Assembly: GCA_964519835.1 (NCBI GenBank) | Contig: CAZFLD010000022.1 | Coordinates: 1-59,988 of the forward strand | Source of the DNA: CAZFLD01 sp964519835 | Lineage (GTDB): Bacteria; Spirochaetota; Spirochaetia; DSM-27196; CAZFLD01 | DNA length: 59,988 nt | Direction of reading: 5' to 3' | Part shown: one piece after another, positions 1 through 8,547 of the stretch | How positions within the stretch are numbered: position 1 is the stretch's first letter | Layout of the letters: the number at the start of each line of letters is the position of its first letter | Notes under the pieces: generated by a model | Seen by the model: the letters and a program-made list of their open reading frames with translations, nothing else | Database searches by the model: none | Told to the model about the DNA's origin: nothing | Program-made: the position numbers and the translations under genes

Positions 1-1
1 C

Positions 2-235
2 GAGAGCCCGGACGCCGTGGTGATGGACATCGCGCTTTCCGGTTCGATCTCAGGTATTGAGCTTGCCCACCGCCTGCGCGATCACCTGGCGGTGCCGATT
101 CTTTTCTTATCCGGCTATCCACGGTCGGAGTTCGCCGACGAGCTCGCGCACTTGCCCGGGGTACGCTACCTCACAAAGCCTGCCACGGTGGAAGCCGTCG
201 CAACCGAACTGCACAGACTCCTCGCCGGCGATTGA
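2..235 (+). CDS. Response regulator receiver domain, C-terminal part (5' truncated)
   Basis: The open frame enters from outside the window and stops at TGA 233-235. What remains is the second half of a CheY-like receiver fold: 'VVMDI', whose Asp is the expected phospho-acceptor, a 'LFLSG' strand with the switch Ser, and 'LTKPA' with the conserved Lys. The protein ends about 15 residues after the last helix, so no output domain follows the receiver. Any domain before the receiver lies outside the window. The partner kinase is not visible. Confidence 0.8.
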   Translation, partial: ESPDAVVMDIALSGSISGIELAHRLRDHLAVPILFLSGYPRSEFADELAHLPGVRYLTKPATVEAVATELHRLLAGD

Positions 236-249
236 GCCTCAGCCGCCGC

Positions 250-342
250 GCCGCAGACCTGCCGTTTCGGCGGCCACAACAACCGTGGTGTCGGGGTCGC
301 CGCCCGGCGCCGCCATGGCTCGGCGCCGCCGCAGACCTGCCG
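250..342. repeat. 15-bp direct repeat pair in a convergent intergenic gap
   Basis: The 15-mer GCCGCAGACCTGCCG occurs at 250-264 and again at 328-342, between the 3' ends of the response regulator and the CAP-domain gene. The second copy abuts the stop codon of the CAP-domain gene. It looks like a short local duplication. I see no clear terminator hairpin with a T-run here. Confidence 0.5.
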
Positions 343-1443
343 CTACCGCGGGCGGCCGAAATTCTGGGTGAAATAGAACTTGTCCATGTTGTAGAAGCTT
401 GTATCCTGATAGTGGGCGCCGCCGGCGCCCAGGTGAGTGAAGTTTCCGTTGAGGATATTGGCGCGATGTCCGGGACTGTTCATCCACTGGTCGAGCACCG
501 CCTGCGCTACGCCGAGGTAGGTGTGATTCTCGATCGGGTCCCCTCGATACTCGTAGCTGAAATAGCCGCCGTTTTGGTCGGGGTTGAACACACCTCTGCC
601 CGCCTCATACTCGACGCCGAAGGTAATGGAAATGTTCTCGCCAATGCTACCGTATCGAAAACCAACCAGACCAACGCGTTCTGCGAGGGTGCGTTTGCCC
701 GGAACCGGACTCGTGTGGGAAAAGAAGCTGCGGTCCCTCATGTCGACGCTGTGGCCAAATGCCGCTTCTTCGAGTGCTGGATTGTGCTGTACCGCGGGCA
801 GACCCTGCGCCACACGGTTTCGATTCGTTTCAAAAAAGACCGCGGCGTGGAGCAGACCGTAGTCGATGTTGGTAAAATCGATGCGTGTGTTCGCGAGATC
901 GGAGGCGGCGAAGCTGTGATAGTCATGCCGCGCGTAATCCGAAGCGGACCATCTGCTCGCCGGCGCCGGACGCTCACCGGATTCCCCCCGGCCACTGGAG
1001 CTACCGGCCCGGCTCGATCCCTCGAACCGGATGGTCAACGATGCCTGGCCATCGGACTCGAGCCAAGTGCCTACCCATATGTCGTATTGTCCCGTCCGGG
1101 CCCCTCGAAACGAGATCTGTGGGTTCAGGCCGTTGTGATCATCGTTGGCATGCCAAGAAACATCCGGCGCGTTCACAAGGAGCGTCGTGTCGGCGCGCGA
1201 AGACACACTTAGCACCAGGTCGCCCTCGACCTCGAGGAAGAGGCGCACTGACGGAGCGTCCGTCACCCAACCGATACCGCCGACGGCCGCGGCGCTCGTC
1301 GGCCCTCCCGCCGCCAGGTCGATGGTCCGTGTACCCGACTCTTCGATACGGAATGAACCAAACACGGGCGATTTGTTGTAATCCACGGCGTGGACGGCAA
1401 CAACACACAAAACCAGAAGCGCGGCGATGCTCGCTCGTTTCAT
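343..1443 (-). CDS. Secreted CAP/SCP-domain protein (YkwD-like)
   Basis: The protein has 366 residues from the ATG at 1443, which is preceded by GGAGGT at good spacing and followed by a classic signal peptide (MKR, then a hydrophobic run ending 'VHA'). I rejected a longer in-frame start because it precedes that leader. The first ~130 mature residues resemble a pre-peptidase or Ig-like beta domain. The C-terminal ~160 residues form a CAP domain, with 'FFETNRNRVAQGL', 'HSVDM', 'FFSHTSP', 'GENI' and 'WMNSPGHRANILN'. Bacterial CAP proteins are exported and mostly of unknown activity. It is monocistronic and diverges from gatC. Confidence 0.85.
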   Translation of the reverse strand: MKRASIAALLVLCVVAVHAVDYNKSPVFGSFRIEESGTRTIDLAAGGPTSAAAVGGIGWVTDAPSVRLFLEVEGDLVLSVSSRADTTLLVNAPDVSWHANDDHNGLNPQISFRGARTGQYDIWVGTWLESDGQASLTIRFEGSSRAGSSSGRGESGERPAPASRWSASDYARHDYHSFAASDLANTRIDFTNIDYGLLHAAVFFETNRNRVAQGLPAVQHNPALEEAAFGHSVDMRDRSFFSHTSPVPGKRTLAERVGLVGFRYGSIGENISITFGVEYEAGRGVFNPDQNGGYFSYEYRGDPIENHTYLGVAQAVLDQWMNSPGHRANILNGNFTHLGAGGAHYQDTSFYNMDKFYFTQNFGRPR

Positions 1444-1626
1444 AACGACCTCCAGAAAATCTTCGTCAGCTCGACACCGACGAAGGGTAGCCAATAGCCT
1501 ATCGCAGAATCAAGCACCTTCGACAATCGGCCACGGGCGCTCAGGGTACCCACCGGACACTTGGACAAACGACGCCCCGTGCCATCCAGGTGGTCTTCGT
1601 GGTAACGGCTGTCCGGCGCTTCTTTC

Positions 1627-1655
1627 TTGACAGCCATGCGGGGCTCGGTCATAGT
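1627..1655 (+). promoter_or_regulatory. Predicted promoter of the gatCAB-aspS operon (leaderless layout)
   Basis: TTGACA at 1627-1632, a 17-nt spacer and CATAGT at 1650-1655 form a good sigma-70-type promoter. The -10 box ends 6 nt before the gatC ATG at 1662, so the transcript would start at or next to the start codon. No Shine-Dalgarno sequence precedes that ATG. The rest of the 218-bp gap to the divergent CAP gene holds no further gene that I can see. Confidence 0.45.
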
Positions 1656-1661
1656 GCCGAG

Positions 1662-1958
1662 ATGGACGATCGAGAGCTCGAAACCACCGTCCAGCTTGCT
1701 CAACTCGAACCCAGCGACGACGAACGCGCCGAGCTCGGCCGCGCCGTGGCGGTGATGCTCGAGCATTTTGATACAATGGCCGAGGCTCCCGTAGACACGC
1801 TACCGCCGGTCGCCCATGTGGGAGACGCCTCACACGGGCTGCGAGCGGACACGCCGGACGGGGACGGCTTCGCACACCTCGACATCGACCCCGACGGCCT
1901 TGTCTCCGCAGGCGAGGACTCGGAGGACGGCTACTTCACCGTTCCAAACGTATTGTAA
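1662..1958 (+). CDS. gatC: Asp-tRNA(Asn)/Glu-tRNA(Gln) amidotransferase subunit C
   Basis: This small 98-residue subunit wraps around GatA and GatB and stabilises the transamidosome. The sequence follows the family: an N-terminal helix 'LETTVQLAQLEPSDDERAEL', then 'VAVMLEHFDTMAEAPVDTLPP', then an acidic tail ending near 'YFTVPNVL'. I chose the start MDDRELET over a longer open frame because the family begins there and a promoter ends 6 nt upstream. The gatA ATG follows 3 nt after the stop. Confidence 0.9.
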   Translation: MDDRELETTVQLAQLEPSDDERAELGRAVAVMLEHFDTMAEAPVDTLPPVAHVGDASHGLRADTPDGDGFAHLDIDPDGLVSAGEDSEDGYFTVPNVL

Positions 1959-1961
1959 ACC

Positions 1962-3449
1962 ATGGCCGGCCACCTTCTCTGGCGGGACGCGTCGGGTCCC
2001 GACTACCGCCGATTTATCGAAAAGCGAAACGCCGCCACCGGCGCATTCTTGAGCATCGATCCAAGCATTGACGCCACGCCGGCAACCGATTCCGCTGCGG
2101 CTATCGATGCCGATCCTCACACTCACAAAGTGCCGGGCGCCGGGAGCGTCCGCGAACACAGCGGCGCGGCGGGTGCGGTCGCCCTTGCGGGCGTACCCTT
2201 TGCAATAAAAGACAACATCGCCCTTGCCGAGAGGCCGCTCACCTGTGGCTCCAAGCTTCTGGAAAGCTTTGTATCGCCGTACACCGCCACGGCTGTGCAG
2301 CGGCTTATGGATGCCGGAGCTCGGCCGGTTGGTAAGACCAACCTCGACGAGTTCGGGATGGGGTCGTCGACGGAGAACTCCGCTCTGGGCGCCACCCACA
2401 ACCCGTGGAATCTTGACCACGTACCGGGAGGCTCGAGCGGCGGTTCGGCGACAGCGGTGGCCGCCGGGATGGTTCCCTTTGCCCTTGGCAGCGACACGGG
2501 CGGCTCCGTCCGTCAGCCGGCGGCGTTCTGCGGCGTGTATGGCCTCAAGCCGACATACGGGTCGGTCTCACGCCACGGCCTTGTCGCCTACGCCTCGTCC
2601 CTCGACGTTATCGGCGTTCTTGCGACCGGGACGAACCTAGTCCGGTCGGTCTTTACAACAATTCGTGGAATTGACTCCTTTGACCAAAGCTCCGTCCGGC
2701 TTCCGGAGAATCACCCAACAAAAGATGACCCGCGTAGAAAGGCGGCGACCATTGCGGTTATTGATCCACCCGCGGACCTGTCGTCCGCCGTGGCGGACTC
2801 GTATCGTGCCGCGGTGAGCGCACTCCAAAACCTCGGGATCAAAACCGTAACGGTGGAGCTCCAAGGCCTGGATTACGCGGTGGCGGCCTACTATACAATC
2901 GCAACGGCGGAGGCAGCGGCGAACCTTGCCCGCTTTACCGGCATTCGCTACGGCGCGCGCCCCGCCTTCGCGGAGAACCCGGAGGAGCTTGTGCGCGCCG
3001 CGCGCACCGAGGGCTTTGGGCGGGAAGTCAAGCTTCGGATACTGCTCGGCACATACGTTCTTCGTTCGGGATTTCAGGACCGGTACTACATTCGCGCTTT
3101 GCGGATACAAAACCTCCTCAGAGCCCAGCTCTCCGAGATTTTTGCCGGCGCCAACGCGCTTTTGCTTCCAACCTACCCGAGCCAGGCGTTTGCCCGCGGT
3201 GGCGCACTAACCCCCATGCAGCAAAAACTCGGAGACAAGTACACCACGATCGCCAATCTATCCGGTTTCCCGGCGCTGGCCTTCCCGGTGGGAACTACCG
3301 ACGGACTGCCCCTCGGTCACCAGCTTATGGGTCCCGCCTTTTCCGAGCTCGAGCTCCTCTCAATCGCCGACGAGCTCGCGGAGGTATTTCCGGCCGAGTC
3401 GCCGGCGGATTTCCCGCCGGTCTACAAGATGCCGGAGGAGGCGGAATAG
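1962..3449 (+). CDS. gatA: Asp-tRNA(Asn)/Glu-tRNA(Gln) amidotransferase subunit A (glutaminase)
   Basis: GatA is an amidase-signature enzyme that releases ammonia from glutamine and passes it to GatB. At 495 residues it has normal length. The Ser-cisSer-Lys triad is intact: Lys83 ('AIKDN'), Ser158 in 'GGSSGGS' and Ser182 in 'DTGGSVRQ', matched by position to characterised GatA. About 25 residues rich in Asp and Ala (31-56) look like an insertion before the amidase core. The stop overlaps the gatB start by one base. Because this glutaminase looks functional, the complex should not need the asparaginase-like domain carried by GatB for ammonia supply. Confidence 0.95.
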   Translation: MAGHLLWRDASGPDYRRFIEKRNAATGAFLSIDPSIDATPATDSAAAIDADPHTHKVPGAGSVREHSGAAGAVALAGVPFAIKDNIALAERPLTCGSKLLESFVSPYTATAVQRLMDAGARPVGKTNLDEFGMGSSTENSALGATHNPWNLDHVPGGSSGGSATAVAAGMVPFALGSDTGGSVRQPAAFCGVYGLKPTYGSVSRHGLVAYASSLDVIGVLATGTNLVRSVFTTIRGIDSFDQSSVRLPENHPTKDDPRRKAATIAVIDPPADLSSAVADSYRAAVSALQNLGIKTVTVELQGLDYAVAAYYTIATAEAAANLARFTGIRYGARPAFAENPEELVRAARTEGFGREVKLRILLGTYVLRSGFQDRYYIRALRIQNLLRAQLSEIFAGANALLLPTYPSQAFARGGALTPMQQKLGDKYTTIANLSGFPALAFPVGTTDGLPLGHQLMGPAFSELELLSIADELAEVFPAESPADFPPVYKMPEEAE

Positions 3450-5902
3450 TGGCGCTTCGTAGCTTTGTCGGCCTCGAAATACACGTTCAGCTCCTCACTC
3501 ACACAAAGATCTTCTGCGGTTGCCGGGCATCCTTCGGGGATGAGGCGAATACCAACGTCTGTCCCGTCTGCCTCGGCTATCCCGGGGTGCTTCCGGTACT
3601 CAATAGAGACGCGCTCCAAAAGGCCTACGTAATCGCCAAGGCTCTCAACTGCACGCCGGCGGAATTTGTGCAATTCGATCGGAAGAACTACTTCTACCCC
3701 GACCTACCTAAGAACTACCAGATCAGCCAATTTGATAAGCCGGTTGGGCGTAACGGCTACATCGACATCGAGTTTCACAGCAAAAAGCGCCGGGTCCGAA
3801 TCCACGAATGCCACCTCGAAGAGGATGCCGGCAAGATGATCCACGCCGGCGATATCTCGCTCTTAGACTACAACCGGGCAGGGACGCCCCTCGTAGAGAT
3901 TGTGACCGAGCCCGATCTCGAATTGGGTGAAGAGGCCGAGGTGCTCATACGGGAGCTGCGTCGAATTGTCCGCTACCTCGGCGTTTCCGACGGCAACATG
4001 GAAGAGGCCTCCCTGCGGTGCGACGCGAACGTGTCGGTAAGCCTAACGGACGAGCTCGGAAGCAAGGTTGAAATCAAAAACCTCAACTCCTCCCGCTTTG
4101 TGCGCAAAGCCCTCAACTATGAGATCGAGCGACAGCGAGAGATCGTGGAGCGCGGTGGCGGTATTCGGCAGGAAACACGCCTCTGGAACGAAAACCGCGA
4201 CGTTACCGAGACGATGCGTGTCAAGGAGAGCGCTCAAGACTATCGGTATTTTCCCGAACCGGACATGCCGCGTTTCGACCTGCCGGACGCTTTTTTTCGC
4301 CGGGTCGAGGACCAGCTCGTGGAGCTGCCCGCCGCCGGACGTGCTCGTTTTGTGGGCGAGTTTGGGCTAAGCGGGGCGGACGCCGACTTTGTGTGCGAAG
4401 AAAAGAGCTTGGCGGACTACTTCGAAGAGGCAGTGGCCGCGGGCGGAGAAGCGTCGGAGGTTGTTACGTGGCTTCGGGGCGACATTCGGAAGTTGCTCAA
4501 TCGATTGGATGTGTCACTCTCTGATTCACCGGTGAGCCCAAAGCGCCTCGCGGAGCTCTTGACGCTTCTCCGGACAGGCAGAATACACGGCAAGATCGCC
4601 AAACAGGTCCTCGCGGTTGTCTTTGAGGAGGATATGGATCCTGTCCGGATCATCAAAGAGAAGAACTGGGAGCAGATAATCGACGAGTCGGAGCTTGCCC
4701 CGATTGTTGCCGGGATCGTCGAGGCTCACCCGAGAGAAGCCGACACGATTCGTGCCGGCGACTCGAGACCCATGGGCTACCTGGTGGGTCAGATCATGCG
4801 GAAAACCGGAGGACGTGCCGAGCCGCGGACCGTCCAGCGGCTCTTGAGCGACCACTTCAACGTAAAAGTGGTGCACGTGCTTGCCTTCGGCGGGGCAATT
4901 TCCGGCATCCGCGACGACACCGGCCTCGTGGCGGCGGGAAAGCGGGCCCCGCTGTCTCAGCTTCTCGGCCGGGAAAGGGCCGGACCGGAGGGTGTTGCCT
5001 TCCACGATATTGATCTGGGAAGTTTCTTGAGTGAAGAGGTCACCCCTGCCGACTGGGCGACGCTGTTGCATACCGTTGCCACATATCGAGCACACGGTGA
5101 GACGGCGGGTATCGTAGTGGCGCACGGCACCGACACCCTGGCCTATACGGCGGCGCTTCTCTACTGGGCGTTTAACAGGAGTCCTATGCCCATCGTCCTA
5201 ACCGCCTCACAGACCTCCCCGGATGCGGGACCGGAGGCCGCTGACAACATTCGCGCCTCGATAGCCCACGTGGCTCAAATGGCCGAAGCCGAAGCGCACT
5301 CCCGGCCGAAGGTCCGCGCCGGCGTTCACGTGGCATACGGCGACAAGCTCTTCTCCGGCTTGAACCTTCGCTTTTCGGGGGTTTCGGAGGGCCGGGCGCA
5401 CTTTGCGACGTGGAACGGTGAATTGTGGGATGTGGTAGCGTCCCGGCACAAACACGCGGTTTTGAGCCCGGAGGAGGCGGACGGGTTGTTCGGGAACCGA
5501 GAAACCCTGACGGACGCAATCGAACGGGCCATCTCTTCCGCGGCGGTTATTAAAGTCTACCCCGGAATTCGTAGCGACTTCCTGATTCGCCTCATCAACG
5601 ACGGAGTCCGTTACTTTGTCCTCGAGCTCTACGACAGCGGCACGGCGGCGGTATCCCGATCGCCCTTTTCCCTTCGAGCCGCCCTCGAGCACGGACAAAG
5701 GGCCGGCGCCCAATTCTACTGCACCTCTCAGCAAGCCGGTAACGTCGACTTCTCCGAGTACGTCACGAGTCACGAGTTGTGGCGCAGCGGCGCCGTGCCT
5801 ATGGGGCTGTTGTCTACGGAGTCCGTGTTTACCCGCCTTGTGCTGGGCCTCCTCGCCTGCGAATCCGACGACGAGCTTGCCCGATTTATGGAGATTCGGT
5901 AG
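3449..5902 (+). CDS. gatB: GatB fused to a C-terminal, probably inactive L-asparaginase/GatD-like domain
   Basis: The 817 residues form one uninterrupted frame from GTG 3449. Residues 1-~470 are a complete GatB: 'VGLEIHVQLLT', the Cys pairs in 'FCGC' and 'CPVCLGYPG', 'FDRKNYFYPDLPKNYQISQ', and the C-terminal helical YqeY-like domain. Residues ~472-817 are an L-asparaginase I/GatD fold with 'VLAFGGAISG', 'HGTDTLAYTA' (Thr561-Asp562 kept), 'VLTASQ' and 'YGDKLFSG'. The first catalytic Thr, expected in a 'TGGTI' motif, is Ala483. The catalytic Lys appears to be Arg641, although that alignment is by eye. Normal GatB is about 480 residues, so the extra domain is real extra length. In archaea GatD (asparaginase-like) and GatE (GatB-like) are separate proteins; here the two folds are joined beside a full GatA. 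A structural or tRNA-binding role is inference. Confidence 0.92.
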   Translation: MALRSFVGLEIHVQLLTHTKIFCGCRASFGDEANTNVCPVCLGYPGVLPVLNRDALQKAYVIAKALNCTPAEFVQFDRKNYFYPDLPKNYQISQFDKPVGRNGYIDIEFHSKKRRVRIHECHLEEDAGKMIHAGDISLLDYNRAGTPLVEIVTEPDLELGEEAEVLIRELRRIVRYLGVSDGNMEEASLRCDANVSVSLTDELGSKVEIKNLNSSRFVRKALNYEIERQREIVERGGGIRQETRLWNENRDVTETMRVKESAQDYRYFPEPDMPRFDLPDAFFRRVEDQLVELPAAGRARFVGEFGLSGADADFVCEEKSLADYFEEAVAAGGEASEVVTWLRGDIRKLLNRLDVSLSDSPVSPKRLAELLTLLRTGRIHGKIAKQVLAVVFEEDMDPVRIIKEKNWEQIIDESELAPIVAGIVEAHPREADTIRAGDSRPMGYLVGQIMRKTGGRAEPRTVQRLLSDHFNVKVVHVLAFGGAISGIRDDTGLVAAGKRAPLSQLLGRERAGPEGVAFHDIDLGSFLSEEVTPADWATLLHTVATYRAHGETAGIVVAHGTDTLAYTAALLYWAFNRSPMPIVLTASQTSPDAGPEAADNIRASIAHVAQMAEAEAHSRPKVRAGVHVAYGDKLFSGLNLRFSGVSEGRAHFATWNGELWDVVASRHKHAVLSPEEADGLFGNRETLTDAIERAISSAAVIKVYPGIRSDFLIRLINDGVRYFVLELYDSGTAAVSRSPFSLRAALEHGQRAGAQFYCTSQQAGNVDFSEYVTSHELWRSGAVPMGLLSTESVFTRLVLGLLACESDDELARFMEIR

Positions 5903-5911
5903 GGTTGCGTG

Positions 5912-7204
5912 ATGCGAACCCTCGTCAGAGAACTCCTTGACCCAACGCCGGTAACGGGGAGTGCGAACAGAGGCGCCGTACGTATGGCCGGGTGGGTCAC
6001 CCGCATACGAGAGCTCGGAGCCATTTCTTTTGTACTTCTTCGTGATCGAAGTGGCGAGCTACAGCTCGTTTTGGACGGCAAGGCCGATTTTACGGTCGGG
6101 TCGGTCATCGAGATCCACGGCTTGGTCCAAGAAAACGAGAAGGCGCCCGGCGGAATAGAAGTTGCCGTTCAAGACGTGACGGTGCTGGGCCCTGCATCAG
6201 GTGATCCGCCCGTTTCTTACTACCAGAGCCTCGATGCCGTCTCCATCGACACGGTATTGGATCATCGGCACCTTTCTTTGCGGAACGAGCGCTACCAGGC
6301 GCTGGTGCGCATCCAGTCGGTCATTCTCGACGCCTTTGCCTGCTATCTTCGCTCCCAGGATTTTACCGAGATAAAAACAAGCAAGCTCGTCGCCACGGGA
6401 ACGGAAGGCGGAACCGGCTTGTTCAAGGTCGACTACTTCGAAGACTCGGTCTTTCTGGCCCAGTCCCCGCAGTTCTACAAGCAGGCCCTTGTAGCGTCCG
6501 GGCTGGAGCGGGTTTTCGAGATTGGAAACGCCTATCGTGCGGAAAAACACGACACGCCGCGCCACCTCAACGAGTACGTCTCCCTCGACGTAGAGACCGC
6601 CTTTATCGAGTCCGAGCACGATTTGATCGCCCTGGAAAAGGAAATCATAAAGGCGGTTTTTAGGGATCTCGCCGAACGGGTATCCCGCGACCTCGAGCTC
6701 TGGGGCGCAGAGCTTCCGGGGCCGGAGACGATAGACGCGGCGCCGGTGCTCGAGTACGACGAAGCCAAGGCCGTGGTCTCGAAAGAGGGTGGAAAGAAAG
6801 TCTTCGACATCAACCCCGAGGCCGAGCGGCTCCTCAACACCTGGGCGGTACGAGAGCACGGCAGCGAGTTTGTGTTTGTGACCGAGTTTCCCCGCCGTAA
6901 ACGTCCCTTTTACACCTACCCCAAGGGCAACAAGACTCATAGCTTTGATCTGTTGTTCCGGGGGCTCGAGATCACAACCGGGGGGCGTCGCCTGAGTCGC
7001 ACCGACGAGCTTGTCGCGGCGCTTCCGAAGTTCGGCCTGACGGAAGAGGGCATGGCCGACTACCTGGAGATTTTTCGCTTTGGGTGCCCGCCCCACGGCG
7101 GCTTTGCAATCGGCCTGGAGCGCCTCACACAGCAAATTCTCGGCATAGACAACGTAAAGCTCGCCTCACTGTACCCCCGCGATAGGAAGCGGATGCGCCC
7201 ATGA
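5912..7204 (+). CDS. aspS: Aspartyl-tRNA synthetase, archaeal/eukaryal type (probably non-discriminating)
   Basis: The 430-residue class II synthetase has an N-terminal OB fold ('GWVTRIRELG', 'FVLLRDRSG') and a catalytic core with 'TEGGTGLF', 'FLAQSPQFYKQ', 'YRAEKHDTPRHLNEY', and motif 3 'GGFAIGLERL'. It lacks the large GAD insertion of bacterial AspRS and reads like the Thermococcus/Methanothermobacter form. At the anticodon-binding position where discriminating archaeal enzymes carry Trp, as I recall (Trp26 in T. kodakarensis), this protein has Thr. That fits an enzyme that also charges tRNA(Asn), supplying Asp-tRNA(Asn) to the adjacent GatCAB. A GTG directly before the ATG could also serve as start. 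Confidence 0.93.
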   Translation: MRTLVRELLDPTPVTGSANRGAVRMAGWVTRIRELGAISFVLLRDRSGELQLVLDGKADFTVGSVIEIHGLVQENEKAPGGIEVAVQDVTVLGPASGDPPVSYYQSLDAVSIDTVLDHRHLSLRNERYQALVRIQSVILDAFACYLRSQDFTEIKTSKLVATGTEGGTGLFKVDYFEDSVFLAQSPQFYKQALVASGLERVFEIGNAYRAEKHDTPRHLNEYVSLDVETAFIESEHDLIALEKEIIKAVFRDLAERVSRDLELWGAELPGPETIDAAPVLEYDEAKAVVSKEGGKKVFDINPEAERLLNTWAVREHGSEFVFVTEFPRRKRPFYTYPKGNKTHSFDLLFRGLEITTGGRRLSRTDELVAALPKFGLTEEGMADYLEIFRFGCPPHGGFAIGLERLTQQILGIDNVKLASLYPRDRKRMRP

Positions 7205-8547
7205 TCAAACGGCACAAGCGTCGATATGTGTTTCGCCTTTTCCTGGCGGCAATCGTCGTGAGTGCCTGTGTAACCCCTTACGGAGAACAAACGCAGGACC
7301 CCACGGTGGGAACCGACGCGGATACCGACCTCGATGCGTTGGCCGCGGACCTCGCCGCAGTCGGTGTGGCGCCCAACCCACCGGAAGATGGTAACGAAAT
7401 TCCACCGCCGGAATCCGGCCCCCCGTCCCGGTTTCGCCTTCGGCGATATGACGTCTCGGACGTGCTTGAATCCATGAGCCTGCGCGACAAGATCGGTCAG
7501 CGATTTGCGGCATACCTACGGGGAAGACCCACGCGCACCCAGATCGAAGCCCTTGCCTCCACCGCCGCGCCGGCGGGCTTTATTCTTTACCCTTGGAACT
7601 ACGGCTCGGCGCCGGACGTGCGCCGCCTCACAAACACCGCCGATCAGATCATCGATGAAGCAACCGCCGGTATCCGGCCTCTGATCATGGTGGATCAGGA
7701 GGGCGGCCGAGTACGAGCCCTGCGTTTTGACTCGATGGTCCAGCTCCCCAGTGCCTTTGAGCTCGGCCGCCTTGCGGACCCGGAGTTTATGCGGTCGGTG
7801 GCATTTGTAAACGGTGTGCATCTCCTAGAGCTCGGCGTCAACATGAACCTGGCTCCGGTCCTCGATCTCTACGGGCGACCGGACGCGACCATCATCGGCG
7901 ACCGCGCCATGGGTAACGATCCCGCAATCGTCTCGGACCTGGCGCGGGCATATGTCGAGGGAGCACGCGCGGCGGGTCTTATTGTTACCGGAAAGCACTT
8001 TCCCGGCCACGGCGTCTCCCAGGTAGATTCACACGGGAGTCTCCCGATTGTTGACCTGACGCTCGACGACCTCAGGCGGCGCGAGCTTCTTCCGTTTCAA
8101 GCCGCCGTAGACGCGGGCGTTGACGTGATCATGACGGCCCACATTCTGTTCCGCAGCATCGACGCCCAACTTCCCGTGACACTGTCCCCCGTGTTTATCA
8201 AAGACCTCTTGCGGGACGAAATGGGATTCGAGGGTGTGGTCATGACCGACGGCCTTGAGATGGGCGCAATCTCCCGCAACTTCGGCGTGCGGGAGACGCT
8301 CGAGCTTACGCTCCGGGCCGGGGTCGATTTGGTGCTGCTGTACAGCAGCTACGACTACGTCGAGATGGTGGACATGGTGGAGGAGATGGTAAACCGGGGC
8401 GTTCTGCCGGAGGCTCTTATCGACGAAGGCGCTGCGCGCGTCTTGGAACTAAAGGCGCGCTACGGTCTCGTAGACGGAGTCGGTAGCCCCCGCGAAGCGG
8501 TTAGTGCCCCCCTCGAGAGTCCCGTACCAGCAGGATCGTTGCCGTAA
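7201..8547 (+). CDS. GH3 family beta-N-acetylhexosaminidase-like lipoprotein (NagZ type)
   Basis: The 448-residue exported enzyme starts with a leader ending in the lipobox 'VVSAC' (Cys near residue 23), then an acidic, Pro-rich linker, then a GH3 TIM barrel. The NagZ signature is present: 'KHFPGHG' at 265-271 followed by 'DSH' at 276-278, which holds the acid-base His/Asp pair. The nucleophile is Asp350 in 'VMTDGLEMG'. NagZ cleaves N-acetylglucosamine from muropeptides. A lipidated form would act outside the cytoplasm, unlike the cytosolic E. coli NagZ. It overlaps the end of aspS by 4 bp (ATGA), and its last 47 bp overlap the convergent membrane-protein gene. Confidence 0.9.
   Translation: MIKRHKRRYVFRLFLAAIVVSACVTPYGEQTQDPTVGTDADTDLDALAADLAAVGVAPNPPEDGNEIPPPESGPPSRFRLRRYDVSDVLESMSLRDKIGQRFAAYLRGRPTRTQIEALASTAAPAGFILYPWNYGSAPDVRRLTNTADQIIDEATAGIRPLIMVDQEGGRVRALRFDSMVQLPSAFELGRLADPEFMRSVAFVNGVHLLELGVNMNLAPVLDLYGRPDATIIGDRAMGNDPAIVSDLARAYVEGARAAGLIVTGKHFPGHGVSQVDSHGSLPIVDLTLDDLRRRELLPFQAAVDAGVDVIMTAHILFRSIDAQLPVTLSPVFIKDLLRDEMGFEGVVMTDGLEMGAISRNFGVRETLELTLRAGVDLVLLYSSYDYVEMVDMVEEMVNRGVLPEALIDEGAARVLELKARYGLVDGVGSPREAVSAPLESPVPAGSLP

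Noticed and set aside
232..1212. Plus-strand open frame of 326 codons opposite the CAP-domain gene
   Set aside because: It has no recognisable domain and is antisense to a gene with a signal peptide and clear CAP motifs; GC-rich shadow frame.
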